NCBI RefSeq assembly: GCF_003355455.1
Contig: NZ_CP031357.1
Span: 846,501 to 910,500, forward strand
From: Erythrobacter aureus
GTDB taxonomy: Bacteria; Pseudomonadota; Alphaproteobacteria; Sphingomonadales; Sphingomonadaceae
DNA: 64,000 bases
Direction: 5' to 3'
Position numbers and translations under genes: made by a program
Shown: positions 62,837 to 64,000 of the stretch, piece after piece
Numbering within the stretch: position 1 is the first letter of the stretch
Layout: each line of letters opens with the position of its first letter
The notes under the pieces: generated by a model
What the model saw: only the letters and a program-made list of their open reading frames with translations
Database searches by the model: none
Told to the model about the DNA's origin: nothing

Positions 62837-64000
62837 ATGACTGCGCTGCGCGATCCGATCCGGCTGATTCCGGCCCTGTTCCTGACAGCGATAGCGCTTG
62901 GCACGCTGCTGCTCTGGCTGCCCATTTCCACGGCCGACGGTACGCAAACCGCTTTTCTGACTGCGCTGTTCACGTCGACCTCGGCCGTCGCGGTGACCGG
63001 GCTGATCGTTGTCGATACGGCAACCTACTGGTCACCGTTCGGCCAAGGCGTCATTCTGTTTCTTTTCCAGATCGGCGGTTTCGGGATCATGACGGCGGCG
63101 AGCCTGTTCGGGCTCATGGCCGGGCGGGGTTTCGGTCTGCGCGACCGCATCGCAACCCAGGTGGAGCGCAGCCGCCTCGAAGTCGGCGATGCGCGCTCGG
63201 TGCTCAAGCTCGTACTGGCGATCACCCTTATCGTGGAAGCGGCCCTCGCGGCGATTCTGACCGGGCGTTTCATGCTGTCCTACAATTTCCCGTTCGGCGA
63301 GGCCCTGTGGCACGGCACGTTCCATGCGATCAGCGCATTCAACAATGCAGGCTTTTCAAGCTTCTCCGACAGTGTGATGGGTTTCCAGTCGGATGCGGTG
63401 ATCCTCCTGCCGATCATGCTGGCGGTCGTACTGACCGCGCTCGGTTTTCCCGTGATGCAGGACTTGCGCCATCACGGGGTTAGCTGGCGGCGCTGGACGC
63501 TGCACACCAAGATCACCGTGAGCGGCACGGCCGGTTTGTTGCTGGGCGGCTTTCTTGCCATTCTGGCGATGGAATGGGCCAATCCCGATACGCTGGGCTC
63601 GATGAGCGTAGGTGCGAAAATCCTCAATGCGGCTTTCCACTCCGTGATGCCGCGCACGGCTGGCTTCAACAGTCTCGATGTTGGCGCTTTCCATGACGAG
63701 ACGTTGATGGCGAACTACTTCCTGATGTTTATCGGGGGAGGGAGTGCCGGGACGGCCGGCGGTATCAAGATTACGACTTTCGCCGTTCTTCTGGCGGTCG
63801 TCCTGTCGGAAGTTCTGCGTCGCAAGGACGCGGACGTGTTCGGCCGCCGTTTCGGCCATGCGGTGGAACGTCAGGCCCTGACGGTGGTCGTGCTGGCCGG
63901 ATCGTTGATATTCGGCGCGACGACTTATCTTGCCATGATCACCCCGCTGCCCTTCGAGGATCTCCTGTTCGAAAGCATCTCGGCCTTCTCGACCGTTGGG
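62837..64000 (+). CDS. Trk/Ktr potassium transporter membrane subunit (partial, cut at right edge)
   Basis: An open frame of 388 codons running off the right end, about six-sevenths of a KtrB/TrkH-like protein. Potassium filter segments of the M1-P-M2 repeats are visible: TSTSAVAVTGL (about residues 46-56), SAFNNAGFSSFSD, MPRTAGFNSL and, at the very edge, SAFSTVG. Glycines of each filter are retained. The regulatory TrkA/KtrA partner is not in the window. It starts 50 bases after hemF. Confidence 0.93.
   Translation, partial: MTALRDPIRLIPALFLTAIALGTLLLWLPISTADGTQTAFLTALFTSTSAVAVTGLIVVDTATYWSPFGQGVILFLFQIGGFGIMTAASLFGLMAGRGFGLRDRIATQVERSRLEVGDARSVLKLVLAITLIVEAALAAILTGRFMLSYNFPFGEALWHGTFHAISAFNNAGFSSFSDSVMGFQSDAVILLPIMLAVVLTALGFPVMQDLRHHGVSWRRWTLHTKITVSGTAGLLLGGFLAILAMEWANPDTLGSMSVGAKILNAAFHSVMPRTAGFNSLDVGAFHDETLMANYFLMFIGGGSAGTAGGIKITTFAVLLAVVLSEVLRRKDADVFGRRFGHAVERQALTVVVLAGSLIFGATTYLAMITPLPFEDLLFESISAFSTVG

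Overview
The window is about 64 kb of GC-rich chromosome with densely packed genes, many of them joined by ATGA or GTGA stop/start overlaps. Gene content (tolQRAB-pal, UPF0262, an alphaproteobacterial-type infC, an N-terminally anchored CycM-like cytochrome c, a sigF-nrsF pair, separate hemF and ispG) points to an alphaproteobacterium. The best fit is a sphingomonad of the Erythrobacteraceae type, judged from recalled protein similarity and not from a search. No insertion sequence, prophage or CRISPR array was seen, and one tRNA gene (Gln, CTG) is present. Both ends cut a gene: a CDS tail at 1-60 and a Trk/Ktr potassium channel subunit at 62837-64000.

Layout. 1-10.7 kb: housekeeping and envelope genes (a prolyl-hydroxylase-like oxygenase, a rhodanese lipoprotein, aconitase, an EamA exporter, two unrelated L,D-transpeptidases in convergent orientation, a retropepsin-like protease, a thioredoxin-like lipoprotein, ispG). 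10.7-14.9 kb: a metal-stress locus, the most distinctive region. An ECF sigma factor of the SigF type and its NrsF membrane anti-sigma share an operon with a DoxX protein and a BufA1-type bufferin precursor. A divergent operon encodes a BufA2-type precursor, an MNIO (DUF692) enzyme and its DUF2063 partner. Between them lie two back-to-back promoter candidates, GTAACC-N16-CGAA and GTAACA-N16-CGAA, matching the Caulobacter SigF consensus as I recall it. 14.9-24.3 kb: a secreted S9 peptidase, a mechanosensitive-type channel, isoaspartyl peptidase, class A beta-lactamase with pheA, cytochrome c, rlmE and ppx.

24.4-40 kb: tRNA-Gln; an acyl-CoA operon (dehydrogenase, alpha-methylacyl-CoA racemase, aldehyde dehydrogenase, MaoC); ExoD; a translationally coupled DUF3604 / PpiC-like / HupE trio; ftsH; a frameshifted DUF3667 gene; rpoZ; a phospholipase D-like protein; dnaB. 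40-49 kb: UPF0262, a GH25-like protein that seems to have lost its catalytic acids, cdd, an LD-carboxypeptidase, a tandem pair of amidohydrolases of which the second lacks every recognisable metal ligand, an M14 carboxypeptidase with a DUF4136 lipoprotein, and galE. 49-53.5 kb: the Tol-Pal operon ybgC-tolQ-tolR-tolA-tolB-pal, without cpoB directly downstream. 53.5-64 kb: a J-domain protein, a PLP-dependent sulfur amino acid enzyme coupled to an ATP-grasp gene and preceded by a structured leader, an SLC13 transporter, another S9 peptidase, infC with an apparent AUA start codon, pdeM, a frameshifted hemF, and the potassium channel gene.

Two genes (DUF3667 and hemF) are each broken by two one-base deletions in or beside short G/C runs. 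Their translations stay intact across frames, so assembly or sequencing error is as likely as real decay.
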